Below, piece by piece: positions 1 to 20,900 of a DNA stretch of 64,000 bases. The position numbers were made by a program, and so were the translations under genes. Position 1 is the stretch's first letter. Each line of letters starts with the position of its first letter. The notes beneath the pieces were generated by a model. The model worked only from the letters and a program-made list of their open reading frames with translations, searched no databases and was not told the DNA's origin. Origin of the DNA: Branchiostoma floridae (lineage: Eukaryota; Chordata; Leptocardii; Amphioxiformes; Branchiostomatidae); the NCBI RefSeq assembly GCF_000003815.2, contig NC_049985.1, forward strand, positions 13,107,567 to 13,171,566, in the 5' to 3' direction.

Positions 1-363
1 GATCATACTCTTATGGATTTGGCAGGTATAACCTACATATATGCCCCCTTCTCTTCCCATCTTTCCTTACAGAATTACATTGTCAACATTATATAAACTA
101 AACATTTCAGTTCCTTCCAGTTATACTACCATTGAAAGTCCTTTGTAGCACATTGCTATCATAATCATTATTATACATTGCTATAGTCGTTGGCTGTTTC
201 AGTTCACTTTGCTTGAACATGGGCTGTGGCATTCTTTCCCTTTATATTGCACGAATGTCTTACTTTTCCCTTGTTTATGGCTATTTTTGTTTTATGCCAT
301 TCTGTCTGTCTAAGCTTTAATGCTACTTCACTTTATAAGTTGTACTTGTCCTTTTGCAAGTAG
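1..363. other. Upstream intron or 5' flank of AIFM1, no exon recognised
   Basis: This AT-rich stretch holds no open frame resembling the AIFM1 N-terminus. The first recognisable exon begins after the AG at 362-363, so this is most likely intron. The mitochondrial targeting exon should lie before the window. Confidence 0.5.
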
Positions 364-8916
<8,553 letters not shown>

Positions 8917-9721
8917 TGCAGGGCCTAATTAATAGATCTCTTTCTCTTGGATGGTCGTGTATAATCTAAATCATGCTGATTAGATCTATGATATCACAAA
9001 ATAACTGGGGTTAATAGAGACTTTGTTGCTACATTTTCCTGGGAGATGTACTTATATATAGTCTATTATCTTTAGATTCTGATGTAGATGTACCTTAAGA
9101 CATGAATGGAAGGCAGAGCTGCTAACACAGAGTCTGAAGCTACTGGTATGAATTGTGTGTATTGGATTGTAATTTTGCTCATCCTTGACATTGTATACAC
9201 GCAAGTGCTATTTGAGAATCTTCATCTATGCTATTTTTCCATTCTTCTTAAACCTGATACAAGAACCCAAGATTCTCCCATGGGTAGGATTTGTCACCTA
9301 TACTTAATCCTCAACTACCTGTATCAATGCATGAGTCATTTGAGATCAATTGTCCATGTGTATTAAGGCTGATATCACTAAGAAATGATCACAATTAAAC
9401 AGGTAGAAAGGACACTGTACTTGGGCATGGAGCAGGACTGAGGAAGACTTATAGTCAGGGTAAAAGATTTGTAACTGGGGTGAAAGTTGATTTAGCCATC
9501 AGAAGGGCTAACATGTCTTCTGGTTGAATTGTGTGTTTTCGATGGTAAACCCTGCTTCAAAACCGTACAGTGTGAAATTGGGAATTTGAGGAATAAGGTT
9601 GGTTTGAGAGAAGGTAGATGTGTCTGCTACAGGGGGTTTGAAGAAAGGCTAGAGTGTACGCTACATGAAACTATTGTCTTAAGAAAGACCAAAATCAGGG
9701 TCTGAAGAAAAACATAATACA

Positions 9722-10449
9722 GTAGAGTCGATTCCATATTACCGAGAGGGTGTTTCTTGCCTTTTGTTCCAACATTTTGGAAATCTTTGTAACAATCTAA
9801 CTGTGATAAGTAACTGTTTAGAACTATTCATAACATCTATGTGACGTTCTAAATATTTCTATAGTATTCAAACATGTTAGAAACATTTCTAACATCAAAT
9901 ACATTATTTCTGTTAGTTTCTAAACTGTTCCAACATAGATGCATCATTTGTGATCACATGTTCGAACATGGAAACAATATGATGAAACTGGGTCAGTGGG
10001 CTGGGAAGAGGGCAATTCACACATCCCTGCCAAGTGCAGGACATTATGTCTGTCTGCCACCTTCTCACAAAAGACTCACCATTGTATACTAAAGAACATC
10101 TAAAAATACAAGAGCCAAACAAAGGACCAAGCTTAGCAGCTTTGTTTATGGGGTCAATAAAAGTTTTTATGGAGGGAAAAAATGACACAAAATGTTGGAA
10201 CATGTTGGAACAGTAACAAAAACACATAGATGTTTGAAAATTGTTCTAAATAAAGAGATAATTGTATCATTACTTTCCCAAATGTTCCAACAAATATAAA
10301 AAGGTTCAAACATGTTTAAACTTTCATTTTGAAATGTTGGAACAATTTCGAACTTAAGTGACAGAAATGTTCTTTTACTCAAAATAGTTCAACCTTATTA
10401 CAAATATTATTTCAAAACCATCTCGGTGACTTGGAATTGATTCTATGTA
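9722..10449. mobile_element. MITE-like inverted-repeat element (about 730 bp)
   Basis: The ends are imperfect inverted repeats of about 35 bp: 9722-9755 pairs with the reverse complement of 10415-10449, sharing ATTCCA and ACCGAGA cores. The interior is crowded with GTTCNAACA/TGTTNGAAC-type motifs, which makes it largely self-complementary. There is no transposase frame, so this is a non-autonomous element. The boundaries are approximate and I see no clear target duplication. Confidence 0.6.
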
Positions 10450-11265
10450 GATCAAGCCTTAAGAAAAGCCAATTTTACAATGTTTAGACCAAGGGTGGAT
10501 AGAAAGTAGCAAGTGATTAAATTTTGTAAAATCGGAGTAAAATTTTATGAAATTTCTTTATTTACAACCAAGGAGTAACATAATAGTCAACATTTCGGTG
10601 ACTGTATGTCACTTTCTTCAGGGCAATTATGACCGGTTCACTGTGGACTGCAGCTAGGTTTTATTGCCCTGGAAGTGACAGGTGGTCAGTGAACTTTGTC
10701 ATTCAGTCATTTATCAACCTGATGAAACTTTTCACAGATGAAAAATACTTTTAAGTGTTCTTTGTGTGACCAAAAACTTCAATGTAAAAGTACAAAAAAC
10801 AATGTAGTACAGGGGCTACAGTGGAATTACAGGTAAAGAAGGGGGGGGGGGACGGTAGGTTAAGACAAAACAATTGGAAATGGGATAGCTGAATGGGTGA
10901 ATTAGGCCAGGAGACAGTTATTGCAAAGGGGATATATAGCTGTGGCATTAGGATGGTGGAGAAGTCTTCCAGTCCTGTCATGTGCAGCAAGAAGCTGAAG
11001 TGTCTTCAACAGTAGTTAAACTACTATTTGTCCTCCAACATGGATGGAGTATGTTTAGAACACATGCATCCTCTGATGTGTAGTTGTCATATAGAATATA
11101 TTGTTTGAAGATTGCTGATTATAACAGTTTCTAATTCGATTGATCTCTTGCTGTGTTTTTTTGTCCAAACTATTTAAGTTAATTTTACTAAATCATATCC
11201 AAGACTAACCATATTGCACTACTAGCTACTTAAAAAAAACACACATCCTGCTTCACCTCACAGGG

Positions 11266-11590
11266 TTGGACAAATTTTCTAAAATTGACTTGTCCTATCG
11301 GGCAAGTACTTAAAAAATTTACTTGCCCGAACCAACTTTTCACTTGCCCGAAATCTAAATGACATTTTTCTATGTACATTCATGGCCTTCAATGGAATTT
11401 TTGTTATTGGCTCTATTTTCTGTTTTAATCAATGCTTTATGTCATGACTTTGAAAAGTAGCAAGTACATCAAAATCTCACTCAATGGAGAAAAGCTAACT
11501 TGTCCGATCGGGCAAGTGGGGAAGGACATGCACTTGCCCGATTGGCATTTTCACTTGCCCAGGACTATAGGGCTAGTGGACTTGTTTATC
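11266..11590. repeat. Dispersed repeat rich in CTTGCCCGA / TCGGGCAAGT motifs
   Basis: At least six copies of ACTTGCCCGA or its complement occur in about 320 bp, in both orientations (near 11288, 11321, 11342, 11499, 11530 and 11552). One pairing, CTTGTCCGATCGGGCAAG, is palindromic. It has the look of a decayed interspersed repeat; the family is not identified. Confidence 0.5.
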
Positions 11591-11962
11591 CCTGAGGGCT
11601 GAGGGTGACAAGATGTATGAAAGTAAAACTGGCAGGTTTTGATTAGTGAGAAGAGTCTATAGGACTAATTACATTCCTAACTGTTAACAGCCTTACCTCT
11701 CAAAGAAGCGAAAATCTATTTACTTTCTCTTTAATTCAAATCTTTATACCATTCAGCAGTTGGATCCAGATATGAAAAGGTGTGTGTACTGTTGTCTGGT
11801 ACTCAATGCTGTTGTGTGGAATGATTACAACAGTTCTAAAGGTGTGCACACCAGCTGAAGGTCGCACTAAAAAAAGTAAAGCATTAAAAAAAGGCAAAGT
11901 AAAGCATTAAGAAAAAAATTAAAACATTTAAGAAATTGTACACGTTCAGCTGTAACAGTAGA

Positions 11963-14900
11963 TCACTGCTTTTCTGAACTGTTGGAACCTGGTTTGTCCT
12001 TTGCCACATCTTTTTCATCTTCATTGTCTGTCCTCTCTGACTCTGAGGTATTTGTATCAGAATCATCATCTGAATCAAAATCATCTCCATCCAGGTCCTC
12101 AGAATCATCTTCTGATAACAAATCATCTGATTCCTCTGAGGAGTTTCCATTGTTTGCAGCTTCTCCATTTTCTGACTCTTCTTCGTTATTAGAGTCATCC
12201 TCTTCTTCAGACAAATCATCTTCAGTTGCCGGTTTGACCTCCAAATCCTTCCCAAAGTCTGCAAAGAAGTCTTCCTGGCCCGCTGTCTTCTTCAAGTTCT
12301 TTGGCTTGTTGTCCCTCTTTGCCTTCTTGGAGGCATCAATGGTTTCCTTCTCTAAATGTGCCACATGCCAAAATTTGATTTTCTGGTCATGAGAGCAGCT
12401 CGCTATCATTTCACTATTGGGGGTGATCCTGATTTGCTCAATGGGAAATTCCTCATGTTCTCCAACAACACCCATGAATCTGTTGGGAAGGATGTTCACG
12501 GCCCTAGCAAAGATAAAAACATAATTTTGGCTGTTAACAGATTGTTGTCTTTTGCCACATCTATTTTGTGTGGAAGAGAAAAGAAGAAACTGAAGTGAGC
12601 ACGCAATAAAAGAAAAGTGTTTAGGTCACTAAAGAGCCACTCTTCTGCTGGTGGTGACAGAGGAAACAAATACTATGTAGTATGTACAGCATTCATTGTA
12701 TGGGGTACATTTCCCTACCTCTTTTCCACAAGTGCAATGAATAGTGGACCATGGCTTAAAATCCCATCCTTTCAACTTTGGCCCTTCCCAGTTAAAGAAG
12801 CCAATCTGCACAGGAATGAACATGCAATTGATGTAACTGTCTCCTTCTAAAAGTCGTAAAAGACACCCAGGTGTTCTACTTTATGTCATTTATAAAGCAT
12901 TCTCACATTTACTACAGGAAAAGCTAAAATAGAGAACAACTAAATCCTGGACCAGAATGAACGTACCTGATGACACCGTCCATAGACCCTGTGCAGACGA
13001 TATTCTCGGTGACAGGTACAATACAGTCCACAGACATGGGGTGGCCAGGGAACCTGTCACTGATGTTCCCAAACTCCTCCCAGTTGAAGAAGTTGAGTGC
13101 TCCCTCCCCTGTGCCACAGATGACTTTGGTTCCATCCTAGTACGGAAATCATTCATGGGATGAAAATAGCACTTCAAAATGATGGGACACAAAAAAAATA
13201 AAACTGCAAATCTTAAAGTAAATTTGGAAAAATTTTGAAATGTGCTCTCGAATAGATCTATTATGACAAAAATATTCAACTAAAACTGGCATCTTGCTGT
13301 TTCTTGTCATGCTACTACAATACAACTACTAATAGTAACAGTTTCTACCAAAATTATAGATCATATTATCAAACCAGGTGTCCAGAACTACTTAAATTTT
13401 GGAAGCTGACTTATCTGAGTCCATACCTTCACTATGGCAACAGACAACATCTCATCCTCCATATTTTCTGACTGCATCACCATTTTTCTCCTCCTTATGT
13501 TGAAAGTTGTCATGGTGCCATCTCCACTGTAGCCAAGAACGCAGAACATGCAGATAAACAACCAAACAATAATCCTTTTTGCATACCCTCAAAGAAGAAA
13601 ACTTAAAACATTATTATTACAGCTATATAACATTACATTTCATAAATTGATAACCAACTTTGCTTATCTGGTACACTTGATACTAAAAAAACCCTGGGCA
13701 TTTTCCTAGGAAGTTAAATCAAACATCTGTAGATAAACAATCTTATATATCTTATGTATAGTAATTACTAATAGAACCATAACAGCACACCTTGTAGCCA
13801 AGAGAAAGCGTTTCTCCTCATCCACGGCCATGTCACTGATGAAGTCCTGATTCTCCTGAAGCTCCATGATGGGATGTCCCTTCCTCAGGTCCCACAGCTG
13901 GAGATGTGGATACAAGGTAGGAGATTCAAAAGGAAAAATCTTCAGCTTTAAAAAGGACATTTTCTACTTCAGCTTTGAAATATCAGGACTAAAATGTTGG
14001 TGTTGTGAATGAACATCAGATATTTATCATTATTCAGTGTGAGATTTTTGTTCGAGTTCAAAACACTATAAATTTATATGATTATATAATAGAAGCTTTT
14101 AAAAGAAAATACATTTCACCCTCCATCCATATATAGTCATCTATAACTGTTGCTGATTTGCATTTTCTTGCTCTTATTCTGTTCAAAACCATCAATGCAC
14201 CGAAACATGCACACAAAGTCTGATATATGTAATTCTATAGTTTAACCAGTAGCCTGCTAAGGTAGCCATTAGACACTACAATTGTATTGGGTTAGGTATC
14301 AAGGAGAGGGTTAACAAAAAGATTAAACTGGCCGATGTACAAAGCAGTATTATGCAGCTCCTTTTTTTCTACAGACCTCTTGGCTTGAATAGACCTGTAA
14401 CTGTAATACTATAGATTGGTACCAAAATGAGCTAACATATGTACACACCTTCACATTGCCATCATCATCTCCTGTTGCTAACAGCCTGTCACTGATGACC
14501 AGTTGACAGTACACAGGGCTTGGGTGGGCCTCGGAGAAACACTGGGAAACCTTCCCTGTCTCCACATCTACTACCTGCAGGGACTTGTCTTTAGAGGAGG
14601 TGATCAAACCTACAAGACAATAATACATACTTTATCAGGACAATAGCTCAGGCCTTAATAATGGAAAATATTCATATGTACATTGTAGCTTTATTAGTAA
14701 TATCTACTCTCAAAATTGCATTAAGCATCATTAAGGCATTCAAGAATTCACCTTAACATTTTATTCAATCTAACCTATTTGAATGCTTGGTGTGGGTTGA
14801 ATTAAGAAATATATTTGATTAAAAGATTTCAGATTTTTATCATGGCATGTTTTAATCACTGGGGAAGAAACCTGCAACTACAACACCATACAATATCTTG

Positions 14901-16035
14901 AGAACTGAATCAAATAAAATCATAGGAAACATTTTGATGCTATACTGACTGTTTCCATCCTTGGAGAAAGCCACTGCTCTGGTTGCCTTCTTGTGATGTT
15001 TGAAGGTCCTTACTAAGGTGTTAGCAGAAGATGCATAGGAGTGTCTGTGGTGAAACAACATGCATGTGACCAACTTGAAGGATTGGATATTGTCTCTTTG
15101 GCTTTCTTTTCTTATACATTCTTTAGTAAAGCAACTGTTATAACAGGAATACTCTAATCTTACACTTAACACAATTCCACAATACATGAATTTCCTGTAG
15201 TATAGATGAATACAAGCATATTGAGAGATGGCAATTAACCATAGAAGTGTAGAATAAATTTGTGTCTGTAAGTTGGCCATGGATCACTCTGTGACCGAGG
15301 TGAACAGACGATCCACCAAGGATTCCGCTTTAACGCAATCCTGACCTGATAGTTCAGGCTTTAGAATCATAATTCCACAACATTTGGAGGGTCAAACTTA
15401 CAAGATGACGTCCCCAGTGATAATCCCTGCAGCAATGAGAGGTTTACTGGGGTGGAAGTTGATGTCCACCACCAGGTCTTCAAAGGTGATGTCAGGAGGG
15501 ATGTGCACCTTGTCATCTTCACTCTCCTCCTGTGGTAATGGTGCAAGATACAACTTCAAGTTTTATAAATACATGTTATTATGAATATGCTACAGTGGTA
15601 TACATTCTGCAGATACAAATTTTTATAACCTACATCTAGTCTGTGTTTACACAATCCCTTGCAGGCTGGGGTCAATGACCCCCTCCCCAACTGTACTGCC
15701 AGCTGCTAGAAGTGTGATTTTAGTCAGGCTTTAAATATACTGAGACAAAACCAGGAAAAGGAATTTGCAAAGACATCTTACGCTTGTTCACCTGGGGTGA
15801 CCTTAGTCTATATATCCAACATCCAGGATACAACGTACATTAATTTTGTATTTAGGGATATCAAGTCGATGGAAGGGCATTTCCAAATTGGAAATAGTTT
15901 GAAATCCTTGCAATTGCATTATGCACATCATCAAGAAAAACTGTCCTTTGTATGTGAAACAGGTACACCCAAGGAGGTTAACCTCCTTGGTAAATGACAT
16001 TGGATCAATCAGACACTTACCTTCCCTTCAGACAT
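11963..16035 (-). CDS. WDR55: WD repeat-containing protein 55 homolog
   Basis: WDR55 is a nucleolar WD40 protein linked to rRNA production and cell-cycle progression in vertebrates. Exons in transcript order: 16035-16021, 15529-15402, 15044-14950, 14609-14449, 13897-13791, 13526-13427, 13136-12967, 12503-11963. They join without a phase conflict to 1317 nt (438 residues plus stop). Start: ATG at 16035, followed by SEGK and a GTAAG donor. Diagnostic stretches are KATRAVAFSKDG, LITSSKDKSLQVVD, LATGDDDGNVKLWDLRKG, VICGTGEGALNFFNW, TGSMDGVIRAVNILPNR and IASCSHDQKIKFWH. The last exon adds a long D/E/S-rich acidic tail ending at the stop 11963-11965. The human protein is 383 residues; the extra length is mostly this tail. 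Confidence 0.95.
15969..15990. repeat. Perfect 22-bp palindrome in WDR55 intron 1
   Basis: The half-site CCAAGGAGGTT is followed immediately by its exact reverse complement, about 30 bp inside the first WDR55 intron. Related hairpins with a CAAGGAG core occur near 26417-26443 and at 42696-42727; a weaker GGAGGTT/AACCTCC pair lies near 16824-16845. Confidence 0.7.
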
Positions 16036-17944
16036 AATTAGGACAACACACAGAATCTACTAATTCTAAAACTGAATTCCTTTCACCACACTAACAAAGG
16101 TTGAGGCACTGAACCATGGCGATGTGATCTACTCTGCCTGTCCACACAACTAACATCTGCCTGTGCCTGTCCGCACATGTGGCTATTACAGATGCATAGG
16201 TCATAGGTCACAGGAAGAGCCCACACGGCAGTTGATCCTGTTTGCAAGCAGATCATTGTACACATACCAACAAGAGCATAAGGTGAGTGCTGTTGTAATG
16301 GATGTTTTGAAGGGGATAGTGATAAATACCAATTTTACTGTGTTCCAAGGGGTCTTAAGTCTCCATTCTCTTAAGATAATGATTCAGATTTTTAAAGGTT
16401 TTTAATTCATTTTTCATTTTTAGTTCTGAATGAAAACTTGAAGGTCATGCCACTGACATAGAATCATGATTTCTTTTTGTAAAGTAATTTGATCACACAG
16501 TCTTGATACATGTGGCAATTTCTAGCTGTGGTATTTGCCAGTTATCTACAAATGTGCCCATTCACTGGCACATATGTCATGCATGAATAAGCCACATGTG
16601 GCATATGGTGGCAATGGCTCAAAGATAATGGTAATATCTCACTGTGCCACAAAAATTAATCTGTTCCAGGCCACCAGAAATTGATCTCAGATGTTTACAC
16701 ATTATAGTATTTATAGTGTCAAGAAATAACAACAAAATATCAAGTTATGGTTGCAGGGTAAAAAAAGTCCTTCATTGAGTACTGTAAGTGGACTCTTCCC
16801 CACCTGGCCACTCCCTTATACACAGAGGAGGTTTCAACCTCCTTGACATAACGTTACCAACTGCCAATATTGAAAGAGTCTTTCAAGTTGTTTTTGCCAG
16901 TCAGTGGATGTGACAGCTCACTGTTTCCTTACAATTGTGACCTATTTATTTGGAAAATGCTCATGTGACTGATCATGTCACCAGATAGCTTTGAAACAAA
17001 AATACCATGATGGTAGAGCTGGTTGATGAATTGAGGCCTAGGAAAAAAAATGTTGTGTTTCCTGTTTCAGTCCTGAAAAAAGTAGGGTCGGTTGGTAGGG
17101 ATTTATACCTTTTTTTTCTTGTTATTTCTTTAACGCTGGCCAAAACTCTAGTGTGACATACTACATTAAAGTTGAACATGAGGACACTAAGAGTCTTTCA
17201 ATGGCAAACTTGAGCGTTGTGCATAATAGATACATTTATCATTCATTTCCTAGGTAGGTTAAAGGGAAACAGGAAACACAACATTTTTTTCCTAGGCCTG
17301 ACTGAGCAGCACTGTTTGAGATTTTGAAGTCATAATCGCAGCATGAGCATTTTGTCAGGCCACTGAAAGCCGACTTTATAGATAGCGATCTGTACCTTTG
17401 TCATACAGTACCCTTAATTAGGTCGGCAAAATGTAGTTTTCCATAATTGAATTAGGATCGATATCTATTTGACTCCTGCACATGTAATATCACCTGATTT
17501 GGGGGACAGTCCTTATTTCTGGCACGATGCCAGAAATGTCATTTGGTTAAATATACTGGTATCTGGTACAGGCATGGTGTAGCACACATAGTAATCAATG
17601 CCCTTCCTTACTACCTGTCAATTAGGATGTAGAATTCTATAAATGGCTACAATTAAAATCTGCAGATAATTGAACTAATAACAGTTCAATGTATACCATG
17701 CCTAATCAAATTATACGGAAGTTGTTTTTAACATGGTGATGATATAATTATCATATACTTCAAAATTCAACGGTTTTTCTTTTTTCAAATATGTTTTTCT
17801 GTTATCAATCGTGACATTTTTAAGTTTAAATGATTTTATAACTGGAGGGGTAAAAAAATCTGGCACAGGATATGTCTACTAGAGACATCCTGGTGGCTTT
17901 TGCATATGAAAGGCTGAAGCCCTGAGCTCATTCATTTTTCAGAC
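16036..17944. promoter_or_regulatory. Head-to-head intergenic region of WDR55 and PGAP2
   Basis: WDR55 starts leftward at 16035 and PGAP2 coding begins rightward at 17945, so this 1.9-kb interval should contain both promoters. A possible non-coding PGAP2 5' exon may end at 16282 (AAG followed by GTGAGT) and splice to the TTTTCAG at about 17935-17941 just before the ATG. That exon is inferred from splice consensus only. I see no TATA box I would defend. Confidence 0.45.
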
Positions 17945-20900
17945 ATGGAGAGTTTACGGTTGGACTCAGTGCTGCTGAGAGTGGACTTCAGATTATGGCA
18001 CAAGATCACAGCTCTGTTACCCCTGGGCAGTTTTCTGTGTGCAGTGTTACTAGGCCTGTGGCTTCACTTTGAGTCAGCTACGGGAACACATTGTAAGGTG
18101 AGTACACTGTTGAGTTTAACAACTACAGTAAAGGGTTTTGCTTTGAAAAGAATAATTATTGGTAACCGTTGTATTTTCCAAGATGGATGTACAATGTATG
18201 ACATGGCGTGTCATTGTGACATTCTGACACTGAGCCACAACATAATAAGACAATTAATCAATTAACCTCAGCTGCCTGTTAAGTCAGCCAAACGAACAAA
18301 TTTATATTCTGGGTTAAGATTTTCAGTGTTAATATCTATCATCAAATCAGAAGGTTGATGCGTATTCCTAGAGAAAGTCAATGTAAAAATAAAATCATCT
18401 ATCACATATTGGTCTATTTAACAACAGAATAGCATAGCACTTCTGTCAGTTTGTAATTGCTTCCTGTAACACAGTACTGTTCACATCAAGGGCTATCTGG
18501 CAACAAGCCACATAAAACCATGGATGTTGATGAAACTACAACTCTTGGCTTGGAATTTCAATCAATCAATCAATCTACCTTTATTGGAATCAGCAGGTAT
18601 CACTGAATATTTCAGTTAGTGTGACATGTATTGACTGACAGGACCATCCTGTCAACAGTGAATATAAAAAAGTCTTATTGACAGGAAGCACAGGAATTCA
18701 ATTACATCATACAATGTACCTTTGATTGCTAAGGGGATAGAGAAATCAACTTGCATGCCTGGCCTAGCATGCAGAAAGTCAGTGGTTCAGTCTCTGGCTA
18801 CACATTATTTTTTAACAATGTTACATTTGCTATTTATTTATTCATTTATTTGTTCAGCTGTTTACAAACAGCCAGGGCTGCCCAACTAGCCGTAGGGCTA
18901 ACCCTGTACATGTTCGCACATGTTTACACACGACGGGTTATACCGCCCCTTACGGGGTGACACACCCGTCCGGGTGAATGATGTAATTCACCATGTGGCT
19001 GATACGAGACAGAGGTCGCCAGGCCTCCATCCAGGTGATTTGAAGTGAATCACCAACTCCCGACAGAAGGATTTGCACCAATGCACACTGCACCATCGCA
19101 TGTGTGAGGGTTCTTTAACGTGCATGGGGTGTGGCTCTTCCCCATACACGGGACCTCCATTTAACGTCCTATCCGAGGGACGGCCCTAGCCGAAGTTAGG
19201 TACTCATTTTCACCCGAGTAAAGTGAGGAAAGCCGTGTAAAGTGCCTTTCCCAAGGGCACAAGATCGGTGGCACGGCAGTCGGATTCGAACCCACAACCT
19301 CTCGGTTCCGAGGCAAATAAACTACCACTGTGCCACGCGGTCCCACTACATTTGCTATCATTTATTCATTCCATTATTCAACATAACTGGTATTGTAGTG
19401 ACTGTAATGTTTTGCTCAGGAATGTAGATTAAATTTTGCAATAATATTTTACCAGATTATCCCTGGGGTTAGAGTAAGGATTGACAGGATCTGACAGGTG
19501 TTATCAAAGGAACATCCTGTAAAAATACCTGTCAATTAAGTGCCAAACATTTCTTGCCAAAAAAATTTCTCGGCAGGAATATCAAAATTGTCTGAATCTA
19601 AATATATGAAGCCATTGTCAATGCACTAGATGTGCACATTATCATATAATAGTAATACAACGTTAACATTACTAAGGAATGTGATGTTTAATAGAACTTG
19701 AAGCATCTGCAGCAGCATGTTGAGAATCATGACCTGAACATGAGATGAGCTTGTCAGAGAGCCAGCATCAAGATGTAATTCAAGCCCAACTTGGATCTAG
19801 GCCAGTGTGTGCCATGGCAGGATATTTTACTGGTCCATAGAGATATTAGATTGGGTTCCATAGTCTCGTAGTATATGCAAATTTCGAATCATGCTCTTGA
19901 CAATGTAGTAGATTTCAATGCGTGTATATGGTAATGTTTTCATTCACTAATACATTGTATGATGTAAATAACGTTAATCATGATCAAACTATTAACTAAT
20001 AATTTGTGTTTACAAGCAGACTTTTTACAGTCCAATAATCTACTCCATTACTACCATATTTACCCCGGAATTCTATTTCTAGCTTGTGAACATCATACAA
20101 CAATGAACTATCCCCTATAACCTCATGAAAACTTGACATAAACATCCAAACACGTGAGAAAATTTACGTGAACTTACATGTACCTGCGCCATGTTGGATC
20201 CCAGATTTAGCTGTCTACGATTTCAGTGCCTGATATATCGGCTCTTATTAAAATGAACAAAATGCTATTCATACCATGTGCTAAATAACATATTGAAATA
20301 TTTACCGTCAAACCCAAATATGATATGAATATAGTTCGGATGTTGATATTAGTCGGCCTTTTAAAAATATGACATCTATTTATCAGGCAGGAAAATATGT
20401 AAGCGAAGACACCTACAGATCTTTGAAATGCTGTTTACACCTGACGCTTCTGGAGACGTTAAGATATTTGCTATATTTCCTTAAAGATGGACCGTTTACC
20501 GTCGAAAGTCAGTCATGCCTCAAGTCTTATGAGGTTGAACTTTCGTCTGGTAGCAAAAGTAACGTGTGCTTTACCTTTGTTTTCCTTCGTATTCTGTGTT
20601 ATTATCGCGTTGTTGATTCACTTCAAGAGTTCAACAGCAACGCACTGCAAGGTTTGTAACTGTTGTTCATGATAACTTATAACATGTACTTGTGTTCAAC
20701 TTTGCATTTTTAAACTGGTCCGTATGACATTCAGTCAGCTTGACTTCGTAGAGTATAAATTTAAAACATAACGGTACAGCCTATTAAACTCTGTAATGTT
20801 ATACAAAGCTATGCTGAGGAGATAACAAATTCACCTCCCGGGTTTGACAGAGACAGATAGGGTCTGCAGAGGAAAGGACTGAACATGNNNNNNNNNNNNN

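Larger units (their letters stand above)
8917..11962. other. Convergent intergenic region between AIFM1 and WDR55
   Basis: No gene is recognised. It begins with the AIFM1 3' UTR and holds an inverted-repeat element (9722-10449), a run of ten Gs near 10840 and a dispersed repeat with many CTTGCCCGA-type motifs (11266-11590). Small open frames here (for example 9106-9366 and 10751-10990) have no family resemblance. Confidence 0.6.

Noticed and set aside
11982-12392. 136-codon plus-strand frame rich in serine
   Set aside because: It is the antisense shadow of the WDR55 acidic tail; GAN/TCN codon bias produces long Ser runs on the other strand.
19282-19346. Possible tRNA gene (A and B boxes, minus strand)
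   Set aside because: The tRNA-like part is fused to a SINE body with a tail and target duplication, and lacks a convincing cloverleaf acceptor stem.
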